A stretch of DNA of 64,000 nt from Actinophytocola sp963840275 (GCA_963840275.1 CAWIYK010000009.1:124001-188000), one strand, 5' to 3'. Shown: positions 16,577 to 24,988, counted from the first letter of the stretch. Made by a program: numbers and translations. Notes: generated by a model not told the origin, from the letters alone.

Positions 16577-17586
16577 CCGACGCGCGGCACAAGCCGACGC
16601 TCGACACCGTCGCCGCGGAGGCGGGGGTGTCGAGGGCGACCGTGTCCAGGGTGATCAACGGCTCGCCCCGGGTGTCGCCGGAGGTCAAGGTGGCGGTCGA
16701 GTCGGCGATCGCGCTGCTCGGCTACGTGCCCAACCGGGCCGCACGCAGCCTCGCGATGCGTCGCACCGACTCGATCGCGCTGGTCATGCGTGAGCCGGAC
16801 GCGACGGTCCTCGCGGACCCCTACCTCGGCAACATCATCATCGCCACCAGCCAGACGCTCATCGGCACCGGCGTGCAGCTGGTGCTGGTGAACGCGCAGA
16901 ACACCGCGGAGCACGCGCAGCTCGCCGACTACGTCCGCAGCGGGCACGTGGACGGGGTGCTGCTGGCGTCCATGCACGACGACGATCCCCTCCCCCGCAT
17001 CCTGCTGGACGCCGGCATCCCGACGGTCGTCGGCGGCCGGCCCTCCCGCCACCTGCCCGGATTGTCCTATGTGGACGTGGACAACGTCGGCGGCGCGCAG
17101 CTCGCGGCCGAGCGGCTGCTGAGCGCGGACCGCCGCCGGATCGCGACGATCACCGGCCCGCAGGACATGACCGCGGGCCTCGACCGGCTCGACGGCTACC
17201 AGCGCGCGCTGACCGCCGCGGGCCGCAAGGCGGACCGCGTGGCGTACGGCGACTTCACCCGTGAGTCCGGGCAGCAGGCGATGGCCGCGCTGATCGAACG
17301 GCACCCGGACCTGGACGCCGTGTTCGCGGCCAACGACCTCATGGCGATCGGCGCGCTGCGCTCACTGCGGGACGCCGGCCGCCGCGTACCGGACGACGTG
17401 TCGGTGGTCGGCTACGACGACATCGAGATGGCCAAGCACACCGAACCTCCGCTGACGACGATCCACCAGCCGATCATCGACCAGGCCCGCACGATGACGG
17501 AGCTGCTGCTGACCCAGATCGGCGGCGACCCGGTCGCGGACCCGGTGGTCCTGCCGACGGAACTGGTGGAACGCGAGTCGGTGTAG
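16573..17586 (+). CDS. LacI family transcriptional regulator
   Basis: A 337-residue repressor. The N-terminal helix-turn-helix reads TLDTVAAEAGVSRATVSRVI, and the hinge reads NRAARSLAMRRTDSIALV. The periplasmic-binding-like sensor domain (60-337) ends with VGYDDIEMAKHTEPPLTTI. It overlaps the GH1 stop by 4 bases, so it is transcribed with the operon it probably controls. The two TGAGAGCGCT-type palindromes upstream of GH16 and the transporter are its likely operators. It converges with the membrane gene at 17587 without a gap. Confidence 0.92.
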   Translation: MTDARHKPTLDTVAAEAGVSRATVSRVINGSPRVSPEVKVAVESAIALLGYVPNRAARSLAMRRTDSIALVMREPDATVLADPYLGNIIIATSQTLIGTGVQLVLVNAQNTAEHAQLADYVRSGHVDGVLLASMHDDDPLPRILLDAGIPTVVGGRPSRHLPGLSYVDVDNVGGAQLAAERLLSADRRRIATITGPQDMTAGLDRLDGYQRALTAAGRKADRVAYGDFTRESGQQAMAALIERHPDLDAVFAANDLMAIGALRSLRDAGRRVPDDVSVVGYDDIEMAKHTEPPLTTIHQPIIDQARTMTELLLTQIGGDPVADPVVLPTELVERESV

Positions 17587-18726
17587 CTAGGCCTCCTGGC
17601 CGGTGGGCGCGGCTGGCACGGTGGTGAATCGGGCCGCCGCCAACACCGGGTAGCCGGGAAAGCCGACGGCCAGCGTTCGCCCGTGCGCCGGAGTGCCGGC
17701 GATCCAGATCGACTCCGTCTGCCACGTGTTGGCGAGGACGTCGAGGTGCACGGACCGCAGGTCGACGGTGAACCGCTCACCGCTGGTGAGCCGGGCGGTG
17801 GCGGTGCCGTCGCCCCGGCTGTGGTGACCGGCCTCCCACGACGGCAGCGTGGCCTCGGCCCGCTGCCACTGGCCGACGTTCAGTAGCGCGGCGAGGCGGT
17901 GGGTGGCGCGCAGGCGCCACGCCGGGCGCGCCACCGCGCCGAGCCCCGCGACGGCGGCCAGCGGCACGAGCCAGCCGATCGGCGCAAGCGCCACGACCAG
18001 CACGAGCGCGGCCGCCCAGACCACGGTGAACGCGAGGTCGCCCCACTGCCGGCTGCCGAGGTGGCGCACCCACGCGACCATGGGATCGGCGAGCGGGCCG
18101 ACCGGCGCCAGCCGTCGGTCGGTCGCGGTCGGGTCCGACCACAGCCCGTCGACGACTCCGGTCGGGCCCGCGGCGGGGAGCCGCACGCCGCCGGACTCGC
18201 CAGGGCCGCGCGTGGTGACCCGCGCCGGCCACGGCGTGTGCAGGCCGTCGACCCGCAGCGCCAGCCAGCCGGGGGTGTCCGGGCCGACCAGCCACACCCG
18301 GCCGGTCCGCGCGACCACGTCCCGCACCGCCGCCGGCATCCCCCACACCCGCACCCGCGTGCCGTCGCCGAGCTCGAGCACGCCGTCGCGCGCCGAGGCG
18401 ACCCCCACGCCACGCCACGCCTGCTCCTCGAGCAGCCGCCGCGCGGGTCCCGGCCAGCGGGCGACCGCGAGCGCGGGACCGACGGCGACCTGCCAGCCGA
18501 GGAAGCACGTCAACACACCGACGAGCCCGCCGACCGGCGGCGACACCGACACGACCCAGCCGGTGACGCCCACCGCGAGGACGAGCGTGAGCAGTGCCCA
18601 CGGCACTTCTCTGGCTCTGGTCGCCATGTGCGCGAACAGTTTCGCGGTCGTGTCGTCGTCGATGGCGGGTTCGTCGGTGCGTGGCGGGCGGACCACGTCC
18701 GCTACGCCGCCCGGAGCCGGGGTCAT
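17587..18726 (-). CDS. membrane protein of unknown function
   Basis: A 379-residue protein that I do not recognise. It has two hydrophobic pairs: ALLTLVLAVGVTGWVVSV and LVGVLTCFLGWQVAVGPAL in the first 90 residues, and LAFTVVWAAALVLVVALAPIGWLVPLAAV (two helices) near 245-285. Soluble stretches lie between and after them. Start ATG 18726 (MTPAPGGVADVVRPPRTDE) was preferred because an upstream extension would run through the cobalamin riboswitch of the divergent transcript. It has no obvious operon partner. Confidence 0.7.
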   Translation of the reverse strand: MTPAPGGVADVVRPPRTDEPAIDDDTTAKLFAHMATRAREVPWALLTLVLAVGVTGWVVSVSPPVGGLVGVLTCFLGWQVAVGPALAVARWPGPARRLLEEQAWRGVGVASARDGVLELGDGTRVRVWGMPAAVRDVVARTGRVWLVGPDTPGWLALRVDGLHTPWPARVTTRGPGESGGVRLPAAGPTGVVDGLWSDPTATDRRLAPVGPLADPMVAWVRHLGSRQWGDLAFTVVWAAALVLVVALAPIGWLVPLAAVAGLGAVARPAWRLRATHRLAALLNVGQWQRAEATLPSWEAGHHSRGDGTATARLTSGERFTVDLRSVHLDVLANTWQTESIWIAGTPAHGRTLAVGFPGYPVLAAARFTTVPAAPTGQEA

Positions 18727-18744
18727 GTCTCTGCCTATCGTCGC

Positions 18745-18989
18745 GACGTGCCCGCCGTTACGGGTTCCGTACCGGGTGGTAGCGTCCGTCTGCTGGTCAG
18801 CCCCCCGCCGACCGGTGACGCGATGGTGGTAGCGAAGTCCGGTGCGATTCCGGCGCTGTCCCGCAACTGTCATAGCCAGGTCGCCTCCCCGCGCGTCGAC
18901 GCCAACCGCCCCCGGTGCAGGGATGCGGCGTCCCCGGGTCTGTGCCCCGGGCCGCGACGTGCGCCGGCCGACGACCCGAGGTAGGTCCG
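18745..18989 (+). promoter_or_regulatory. cobalamin riboswitch (leader of the btu-type ABC operon)
   Basis: The core reads GAAGTCCGGTGCGATTCCGG (18834-18853), followed by a CTGTCCCGCAACTGT block at about 18856-18870. This is the classic cobalamin aptamer junction. A B12-box-like AGCCAGGTCGCCTCC follows at about 18875-18889. An expression platform with a CCCGGG stem and loop lies at about 18930-18955. It precedes an ABC importer and should reduce its expression when adenosylcobalamin is plentiful. The 5' boundary is approximate; TATCGT near 18736 could be the -10 box. Confidence 0.88.
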
Positions 18990-19943
18990 TTGTCCTCCAC
19001 CGCCAGGCGCCTCGCGGCGCTCACCATCGCAGCTGCGCTCTTCGTCGCCGGCTGCGCGAACCGTGAGCAGTCCGCCAGCGACCAGCCCACCAAGTCCGAG
19101 GGCGGGAGCCAGGAGTTCCCCGTCACACTCACGCCCGCCGAGGGCGAGCCGGTCACCATCGACGCCCAGCCGAAGCGCATCGTCTCGCTGTCGGCCAGCA
19201 ACACCGAGACGCTGTTCGCGCTCGGCGCCGGCAAGCAGGTCGTCGCCGTCGACGACCAGTCGAACTTCCCGGCCGACGCCCCCAAGACCGACCTGTCCGG
19301 CCTCACCCCGAACGTCGAGGCCATCGTGGGCTACGACCCCGACCTCGTCGTGATCTCCGACGACTCGGAGAACCTGGTCGCGTCCATGAAACAGCTCGAC
19401 AGGGCGGTGCTGACCGTCCCCGCCGCGGCGACGCTGGACGACATGTACGCCGGCATGGAGCTGCTCGGCAAGGCGACCGGCCACGCCGACGAGGCCGCCG
19501 ACCTGGTCGAGCGGACGAAGTCCGGGCTGGAGAAGGTCGTCTCGGACACGCCGAAGCCGGCGAAGGCGCTCAGCTACTACCACGAGCTGGACACCACGCT
19601 CTACAGCGCGACGTCCAAGACGTTCATCGGCAGCGTCTACGACCTGTTCGGGCTCACCAACATCGCCGACCCCGCCGACCAGGACTCCGGCGGCTACCCG
19701 CAGCTGTCCAACGAGCACATCCTCCAGGCGAACCCGGACCTGATCTTCCTCGCGGACGTGCGGTGCTGCGGCCAGAACGCCGCGACGGTCGGCGCGCGGC
19801 CCGGCTGGAGCACGGTGAACGCGGTCAAGAACGGCGACGTGGTCGAGCTGGACGACGACCTCGCGTCCCGCTGGGGCCCGCGCGTCGTGGACCTCGCCAC
19901 GGCCGTCGCCGACGCGGTGACCAAGGCGGGCGAGCAGAGCTGA
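18990..19943 (+). CDS. btuF: cobalamin ABC transporter substrate-binding lipoprotein
   Basis: A 317-residue class III binding protein (BtuF/FecB type). TTG 18990 is chosen as the start because GAGGTAGG lies 5 nt upstream and the product then begins directly with a lipoprotein signal ending in the lipobox VAGC. The N-lobe begins PKRIVSLSASNTETLFALG and contains YDPDLVVISDDSENL. The C-lobe contains HILQANPDLIFLADVRCCG. The riboswitch immediately upstream supports cobalamin rather than haem or siderophore as the ligand. The permease gene starts 3 nt after its stop. Confidence 0.88.
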   Translation: MSSTARRLAALTIAAALFVAGCANREQSASDQPTKSEGGSQEFPVTLTPAEGEPVTIDAQPKRIVSLSASNTETLFALGAGKQVVAVDDQSNFPADAPKTDLSGLTPNVEAIVGYDPDLVVISDDSENLVASMKQLDRAVLTVPAAATLDDMYAGMELLGKATGHADEAADLVERTKSGLEKVVSDTPKPAKALSYYHELDTTLYSATSKTFIGSVYDLFGLTNIADPADQDSGGYPQLSNEHILQANPDLIFLADVRCCGQNAATVGARPGWSTVNAVKNGDVVELDDDLASRWGPRVVDLATAVADAVTKAGEQS

Positions 19944-19945
19944 GC

Positions 19946-20974
19946 GTGGCCGGCCCGACCCGCCTGCGCGCCGGCGTACTCGTCGTCGCGGTGGTCGCGC
20001 TCGCCGTCGTCGTGTCGGTGTCCACGCTGCTCGGCGCCGCCAACCTCGGGTGGACGCGCGTCGTGCAGGAGGTGTGGGCGCAGCTGACCGGCGGCACGTC
20101 GCCGCTGTCGGCGACCGAGGCGGCGATCGTGTGGGAGGTGCGCCTGCCGCGTGTCGTCCTCGCGGGTCTGGTCGGCGCGGCGCTGGCGGTGTCCGGCGCC
20201 GCGTTCCAGGGCGTGTTCCGCAACCCGCTCGCCGACCCGTACCTGCTCGGGGCGGCGGCGGGTGCCGGCATGGCGGCGACGATCGTGGTGGTCGCGGCGC
20301 CGTCGACCACCGGGTGGATCATCGGGCCGCTGCCGCTCGCCGCGTTCGCCGGCGCGGTCGGCGGCGTCTCGCTCACGTGGGTGCTCGGCCGGTCGGCCGG
20401 CGGCGGCACCGCGGTGCTGCTGCTGGCCGGGGTCGCGGTGGCGTCGTTCCTGACCGCGGTGCAAACGTTCGCGCAGCAGCTCAACACCGACACGATCAAG
20501 CAGGTGTACAGCTGGATGCTCGGCGGGCTGAACACGACCGGCTGGCACGAGGTGCTGATCACGGTGCCCTACATCGTGCTCGCCGGCGTCGTGCTGTGCC
20601 TGTGCGCACGGCTGCTGGACGTGCTCGCGGTCGGCGACGACGAGGCCGCGTCGCTCGGCATCAACCCGGGCCGGGTGCGGCTCGTCGTGCTGCTCGCGGC
20701 GTCGCTCGCGACCGCGGCGGCGGTCGCGGTCAGCGGGCTGATCGGGTTCGTGGGCATCGTGGTGCCGCACGTGGTCCGGCTGCTCGCCGGCGCGAGCTAC
20801 CGGGTGGTGGTGCCGCTGTCACTGCTCGGCGGCGGGATGTTCCTGATCGTGGCCGACCACATCGCGCGGACCGCGTTCGCGCCGGCCGAGCTGCCGATCG
20901 GGGTGATCACGGCGTTCACCGGCGCGCCGTTCTTCCTGCTGGTGCTGCGGCTGAACAGAGGGCAGATCCGATGA
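19946..20974 (+). CDS. btuC: cobalamin ABC transporter permease
   Basis: A 342-residue FecCD/BtuC-family permease with about ten hydrophobic helices. Family marks include RLPRVVLAGLVGAALAVSGA (about 60-80), FRNPLADPYLLGAAAGAG, and GFVGIVVPHVVRLL near the C-terminal ATPase-docking loop. The GTG start at 19946 lies 3 nt after the btuF stop. An upstream in-frame extension lies within btuF and is out of character. Its TGA stop is the first triplet of the repeated junction element that separates it from the ATPase gene. Confidence 0.92.
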   Translation: MAGPTRLRAGVLVVAVVALAVVVSVSTLLGAANLGWTRVVQEVWAQLTGGTSPLSATEAAIVWEVRLPRVVLAGLVGAALAVSGAAFQGVFRNPLADPYLLGAAAGAGMAATIVVVAAPSTTGWIIGPLPLAAFAGAVGGVSLTWVLGRSAGGGTAVLLLAGVAVASFLTAVQTFAQQLNTDTIKQVYSWMLGGLNTTGWHEVLITVPYIVLAGVVLCLCARLLDVLAVGDDEAASLGINPGRVRLVVLLAASLATAAAVAVSGLIGFVGIVVPHVVRLLAGASYRVVVPLSLLGGGMFLIVADHIARTAFAPAELPIGVITAFTGAPFFLLVLRLNRGQIR

Positions 20975-21151
20975 GCGAGCCTGCGAGCGAATCAGTGTCA
21001 CAGGGCGACCGCGAGCGGCGGCACCGAGCCTGCGAGGGGCCGTCGTGAGCGAGCCTGCGAGCGAATCAGTGTCACAGGGCGAGCTTGCGAGCGAATCAGT
21101 GTCACAGGGCGACCGCGAGCGGCGGCACCGAGCCTGCGAGGGGCCGTCGTG
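20972..21151 (+). repeat. tandemly duplicated stop-to-start junction element
   Basis: This is 174 bases between the btuC stop and the btuD start. The 5' half-unit (GAGCnTGCGAGCGAATCAGTG, then TCACAGGGC) occurs three times, at about 20973, 21047 and 21081. The 3' half-unit (GACCGCGAGCGGCGGCACCG, then AGCCTGCGAGGGGCCGTCGTG) occurs twice, ending at 21047 and 21151. Both 3' halves end in GTGAG, and the last GTG is the btuD start. It looks like a single junction of about 76 bp that was duplicated in place. It is homologous to 15130-15208. Confidence 0.85.
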
Positions 21152-21943
21152 AGTGCACTGTCGCTGCGCGGTGTGAGCGCGCGGTACGGGGCCCGGGTGG
21201 TCGCGGCCGACGTCGACGTGTCGCTCGAGGCCGGCAGCTGGCTCGCGATCATCGGCCCGAACGGCGCCGGGAAGTCGTCGCTGCTGAAGGCGATCGTGGG
21301 GATCGTGGCGCACAGCGGCGAGATCCTGCTCGACGGGACGACCGCGTCGTCGCTGTCCAACCGGGAGCGGGCGCGGCGGATCGCGTACGCGCCGCAGACC
21401 CCGCAGCTGCCGGACCGCCTGACGGTGACGGACTACGCGCTGCTCGGGCGCACGCCGCACCTGTCACCGCTGGCGCGGGAACGGCGGTCGGACCTGGTGG
21501 TGGTGTCGGAGGTGCTCGAGCGGCTGGACCTGTCGGAGCTGGCGACGCGCGCTCTGCACACGCTCTCCGGCGGCGAGCGGCAGCGGGCCGTGCTGGCGCG
21601 CGTGCTCGCGCAGCAGGCGGGTCTGCTGCTGCTGGACGAGCCGACGACCGGCCTCGACATCGGACACGCGCAGGCGCTGCTCGACCTGATCGACCGGCTC
21701 CGCTACGAGGAGGGCGCGACGGTCGTGAGCACGCTGCACGACCTGACGCTGTCCGCGCAGTACGCGGAGCAGCTGCTGTTGCTCGACGGCGGCGAGGTGG
21801 TGGCCACCGGCCCGCCGACGACCGTGCTCACCCGCGAGAACATCGAACGCCACTACAGCGCGCAGGTCGAGGTGTTGAAGACCGAGCACGGCCAGTTGGT
21901 GGTGGCCCCGACGCGGGCCAGGACGGACCCCGGCCAAGACTAG
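21149..21943 (+). CDS. btuD: cobalamin ABC transporter ATP-binding protein
   Basis: A 264-residue ATPase of the FecE/BtuD type. It has Walker A GPNGAGKSS, Q-loop YAPQTPQLP, signature LSGGERQR, Walker B LLLLDEP with TTGLD, and the switch His in STLHDL. It completes the riboswitch-controlled importer with btuF and btuC. The start GTG 21149 is the end of the duplicated junction element. The TAG stop (21941) is the first base triplet of a KstR-like palindrome that belongs to the next transcription unit. Confidence 0.93.
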   Translation: MSALSLRGVSARYGARVVAADVDVSLEAGSWLAIIGPNGAGKSSLLKAIVGIVAHSGEILLDGTTASSLSNRERARRIAYAPQTPQLPDRLTVTDYALLGRTPHLSPLARERRSDLVVVSEVLERLDLSELATRALHTLSGGERQRAVLARVLAQQAGLLLLDEPTTGLDIGHAQALLDLIDRLRYEEGATVVSTLHDLTLSAQYAEQLLLLDGGEVVATGPPTTVLTRENIERHYSAQVEVLKTEHGQLVVAPTRARTDPGQD

Positions 21944-21954
21944 AACGTGTTACA
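21941..21954 (+). promoter_or_regulatory. KstR-like operator motif
   Basis: TAGAACGTGTTACA fits TNNAACNNGTTNNA, the 14-bp motif reported for KstR, a TetR-type repressor of sterol and lipid catabolism in mycolic-acid actinobacteria. It lies 10 bp before the dehydrogenase start, where a promoter should be. By composition about one such match would be expected in 64 kb, so position is the main support. Confidence 0.45.
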
Positions 21955-21963
21955 TTTCTGCCC

Positions 21964-22752
21964 GTGATCCTCGACCGGTTCCTGGTGTCGGACCGAGTCG
22001 CCGTGGTGACCGGGGCGGGGCGCGGCATCGGCGCCGCCACCGCGGTCGCGCTCGCGGAAGCCGGCGCCGACGTGGTGATCGCCGCCCGCACGGCGAGCGA
22101 TCTCGCCACGGTCGCCGACCGTGTCGCCGCGACCGGACGGCGCGCCGAGGTGGTCGTCGCCGACCTGTCCGACGTGGACGCCGTGGCCGGGCTGGCCGCC
22201 GTCGCGCAGGAGACGTTCGGCCGGCTGGACATCGTGGTCAACAACGTCGGCGGCACCTACCCGCGGCCGCTGCTCGACACCGACACCGCGTTCCTGGAGA
22301 GCGCCTTCCGGTTCAACGTGTCCACCGCGCACGCGCTCACCCGCGCCGCCGTCCCGCTGATGCTGGCGAACGACGGTGGCGCGGTCGTCAACATCTCGTC
22401 CATCCTCGGCCGGGTCGCCGGCCGCGGCTACCTCGCCTACGGCACGGCGAAGGCGGCCCTGTCCCACCTCACCGAGCTGTCCGCGCAGGACCTCGCGCCC
22501 CGCGTCCGCGTCAACGCGATCGCCGTCGGCTCGGTCGCCACGTCCGCGCTCGAGGTCGTGCTCACCAACGACGAGCTGCGCGAACGCATGGCGCGCGCCA
22601 CTCCCCTGCGCCGCATCGGCGTGGCCGACGAGGTCGCCGCGACCGTGTTGTTCCTCGCGTCGCCGGCCGGTGGCTACCTCACCGGCAAGATCCTGGAGGT
22701 CGACGGCGGCCTCCAGTCCCCCAACCTCGACCTGGGACTTCCGGACCTATGA
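21964..22752 (+). CDS. SDR family oxidoreductase
   Basis: A 262-residue classical short-chain dehydrogenase/reductase. The NAD(P)-binding motif is TGAGRGIG, and the NNVGGTY stretch replaces the common NNAG. The catalytic Ser lies in NISSIL and the Tyr-x-x-x-Lys in YLAYGTAKAA. The C-terminal ITGK-type loop reads GGYLTGKILEVDGG. The start is GTG 21964, 10 bp after the KstR-like motif. It overlaps the following reductase gene by ATGA, so the two form an operon. The substrate is unknown; a CoA-ester or steroid-type keto/hydroxy compound is only suggested by the operator motif. Confidence 0.88.
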   Translation: MILDRFLVSDRVAVVTGAGRGIGAATAVALAEAGADVVIAARTASDLATVADRVAATGRRAEVVVADLSDVDAVAGLAAVAQETFGRLDIVVNNVGGTYPRPLLDTDTAFLESAFRFNVSTAHALTRAAVPLMLANDGGAVVNISSILGRVAGRGYLAYGTAKAALSHLTELSAQDLAPRVRVNAIAVGSVATSALEVVLTNDELRERMARATPLRRIGVADEVAATVLFLASPAGGYLTGKILEVDGGLQSPNLDLGLPDL

Positions 22753-23813
22753 GAGTCGTGCAGTGGAGCACCGGCAACGTCGGCCGGCACGCGATCGCCG
22801 GCATCGCCGCGCGGCCGGACCTGGAGCTCGCCGGGGTGTGGGTGTCCACTCCGGACAAGGTGGGCCGGGACGCCGGTGAGCTGGCCGGCCTCGACCGTCC
22901 ACTCGGGACACTCGCGACCGGCGACGCCGCCGCGCTGCTGGCCGACAGGCCGGACTGCGTCGTCTACACGGCGATGGCCGACGACCGGCTCGCCGAGGCG
23001 ATCGCGGACCTGACCAGGATCCTGCGTGCCGGCGTCAACGTCGTCGCGAGCGGGCCGGTGTTCCTGCAGTACCCGGACGGCGTGGTGCCCGACGAGATGA
23101 TCGCGCCGATCCGCGCGGCCGCCGTCGAGGGTGGCGCGTCCCTGTGGGTCAACGGCATCGACCCCGGCTTCGCGAACGACTGGCTGCCGCTCGTGCTGAC
23201 GTCGGTGTGCGAGCGCGTCGACTCGGTGCGGTGCCTGGAGATCCTCGACTACGCGACCTACGACAACGCGAAGGTCCTGTTCGACATCATGGGTTTCGGC
23301 CGGCCGCTCGACGACACCCCGACACTGCTCGTGCCGGGGGTCCTCGCGCTCGCGTGGGGCAGCGTGGTGCGCCAGCTCGCCGCCGGGCTCGGGGTGACGC
23401 TGGAGGGCGTCGAGTCGTCGGCGGAGCGGCTGCCGGCCGAGGAGACCTTCGCCGTCGCCGCGGGCGTCATCGAGAAGGGCACGACCGCCGCGCTGCGGTT
23501 CGAGGTGCGCGGCATGGCCGGCGGGCGGCCGGTGTGCGTGCTGGAGCACGTGACGCGGCTGCATCCGGCGCTCGGGCCCGACTGGCCGCGGCTGCCCGGA
23601 CACGGCGGCTACCGGGTGGAGATCACCGGGGAGCCGAACTGCGCCATCGACCTGAGCCTCACCGGCTCCGACGGCGACCACAACACCGGCGGCCTCAAGG
23701 CGACCGCGATGCGGCTCGTCAACGCCATCCCGGCCGTCGTCGCCGCGCCGCCCGGACTCCTGACCGCTCTGGACCTGCCACTGATCACCGGCCGCGGCCT
23801 GGTGCCGCGCTAG
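22749..23813 (+). CDS. dihydrodipicolinate reductase-like oxidoreductase
   Basis: A 354-residue NAD(P)-binding protein of the group often annotated as dihydrodipicolinate reductase-like or 2,4-diaminopentanoate dehydrogenase-like. The Rossmann start is RVVQWSTGNVGRHAI. The next family marks are VVYTAMADDRLAEA, NVVASGPVFLQYP, and WVNGIDPGFANDWLPL (about 135-150). It is not the lysine-pathway DapB, which is shorter and has a different core. It is coupled to the SDR gene by ATGA and its stop overlaps the lgt stop (convergent). The substrate is unknown. Confidence 0.85.
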   Translation: MRVVQWSTGNVGRHAIAGIAARPDLELAGVWVSTPDKVGRDAGELAGLDRPLGTLATGDAAALLADRPDCVVYTAMADDRLAEAIADLTRILRAGVNVVASGPVFLQYPDGVVPDEMIAPIRAAAVEGGASLWVNGIDPGFANDWLPLVLTSVCERVDSVRCLEILDYATYDNAKVLFDIMGFGRPLDDTPTLLVPGVLALAWGSVVRQLAAGLGVTLEGVESSAERLPAEETFAVAAGVIEKGTTAALRFEVRGMAGGRPVCVLEHVTRLHPALGPDWPRLPGHGGYRVEITGEPNCAIDLSLTGSDGDHNTGGLKATAMRLVNAIPAVVAAPPGLLTALDLPLITGRGLVPR

Positions 23814-24988
23814 CTGTCGGACTTCGCCGAGGCGTCGGCCTTCTTCTCGGCATCGACGTCAGCCTCGGCGGGCTCGTCGGCCGCCTTCTTCTCGTCGACG
23901 ACCTCGGACTTGGCCGGCTCGTCGTCGGCCTTCTCGTCCTCGTCGGCCGGCTCGTCGTCGGACTCGGCGTCGGTGTCCTTGTCGACCGCGTCCTCGGCGT
24001 CCTCGGCGTCCTTGTCGTCGTCGACCGGTTCTGCCTCGTCGCCGGGGTCGTCCAGCGGCGGGGCGTCCTTGCCGCGCAACAGCTCCGGGTCCTCGCGTTC
24101 GCCCTTGGACCGCGCCAGCAGGAAGTACGCGACCGCGCCGAGGAACACCAGCCCCGACACCCACACGTTGATCCGGACGCCGAACACGTGCGTCGCCTCG
24201 TCGGTGCGCATCAGCTCGATCCACGTGCGGCCCAGCGTGTAGCCGGCGACGTACACGGCGAACGCGCGCCCGTGCCCGAGGCGGAACTTGCGGTCCATCC
24301 ACACGACGAGCCCGGCGACCGCGAGGTTCCAGAGCAGCTCGTACAGGAACGTCGGGTGGACGGGACTGCCGTCGATCGGGATGTGGTTGACGGCGACGCC
24401 GTTGAGGTTGTCCGCCGCGCCGTTCTCGTTGATGCGGCTGTACAGCTCCAGGCCCCACGGCAGATCGGTCGGCCCGCCGTACAGCTCCTGGTTGAAGTAG
24501 TTGCCGACCCGGCCGACGGCCTGCGCGACGACGATGCCCGGCGCGATGGCGTCGGCGTACGCGGGCAGCGGCACCCCCTTGACGCGGCAGCCGATCCACG
24601 CGCCGACGGCGCCGAGCGCGATGGCGCCCCAGATGCCGAGGCCGCCGTCCCAGATGCGCAGCGCGTCGAGCGGGTTCTTGCCCTCGCCGAAGTACCGGTG
24701 CCAGTCCGTGGCCACGTGGTACAGGCGCCCGCCGACCAGGCCGAACGGCACCGCGAACACCGCGATGTCGATGACCGTGCCCGCGGTGCCGCCACGCGCG
24801 ATCCACCGCCGCTCGCCCCACCAGATGGCCAGGATGATGCCGGCGATGATGCACAGCGCGTAGGCGCGGAGCGGGATCGGCCCGAGCTCCCACACTCCGC
24901 GGTCCGGGCTGGGGATGTTGGCCAGGAAGACACTGGACGCCACAGTCACGCGCGTCACCGTAACGGGCGACTCCGGACGTGGACGCAT
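23810..24988 (-). CDS. lgt: prolipoprotein diacylglyceryl transferase with long acidic tail
   Basis: A 392-residue membrane enzyme that adds diacylglycerol to the lipobox cysteine of prolipoproteins. Family marks are YALCIIAGIILAIWWGERRW, the Lgt signature GRVGNYFNQELYGGPTDLPW near 170, and HPTFLYELLWNL. About 270 residues form the catalytic membrane domain. The last 110 residues are an extended tail of Asp, Glu, Ala and Lys, which is unusually long. Start ATG 24988 is used, but GTG 24943 (VASSVFLANIP) would fit the family equally well. It is downstream of trpA on the same strand, as in other actinobacteria. Confidence 0.93.
   Translation of the reverse strand: MRPRPESPVTVTRVTVASSVFLANIPSPDRGVWELGPIPLRAYALCIIAGIILAIWWGERRWIARGGTAGTVIDIAVFAVPFGLVGGRLYHVATDWHRYFGEGKNPLDALRIWDGGLGIWGAIALGAVGAWIGCRVKGVPLPAYADAIAPGIVVAQAVGRVGNYFNQELYGGPTDLPWGLELYSRINENGAADNLNGVAVNHIPIDGSPVHPTFLYELLWNLAVAGLVVWMDRKFRLGHGRAFAVYVAGYTLGRTWIELMRTDEATHVFGVRINVWVSGLVFLGAVAYFLLARSKGEREDPELLRGKDAPPLDDPGDEAEPVDDDKDAEDAEDAVDKDTDAESDDEPADEDEKADDEPAKSEVVDEKKAADEPAEADVDAEKKADASAKSDS

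Noticed and set aside
18915..18989. A longer N-terminus for the cobalamin binding protein, starting inside the riboswitch.
   Set aside because: It would place charged residues before the lipoprotein signal and run through the riboswitch expression platform. TTG 18990 has a good ribosome site and starts the signal peptide directly.
20972..21151. The repeated spacer as a CRISPR array.
   Set aside because: The units are adjacent without unique spacers, overlap the flanking stop and start codons, and include a partial unit. No cas genes are present.
21953..21960. A TACATT -10 box and leaderless start for the SDR gene.
   Set aside because: The hexamer lies too close to the GTG (5 bases or less) to place a start site confidently, so it was not listed separately from the KstR-like site.
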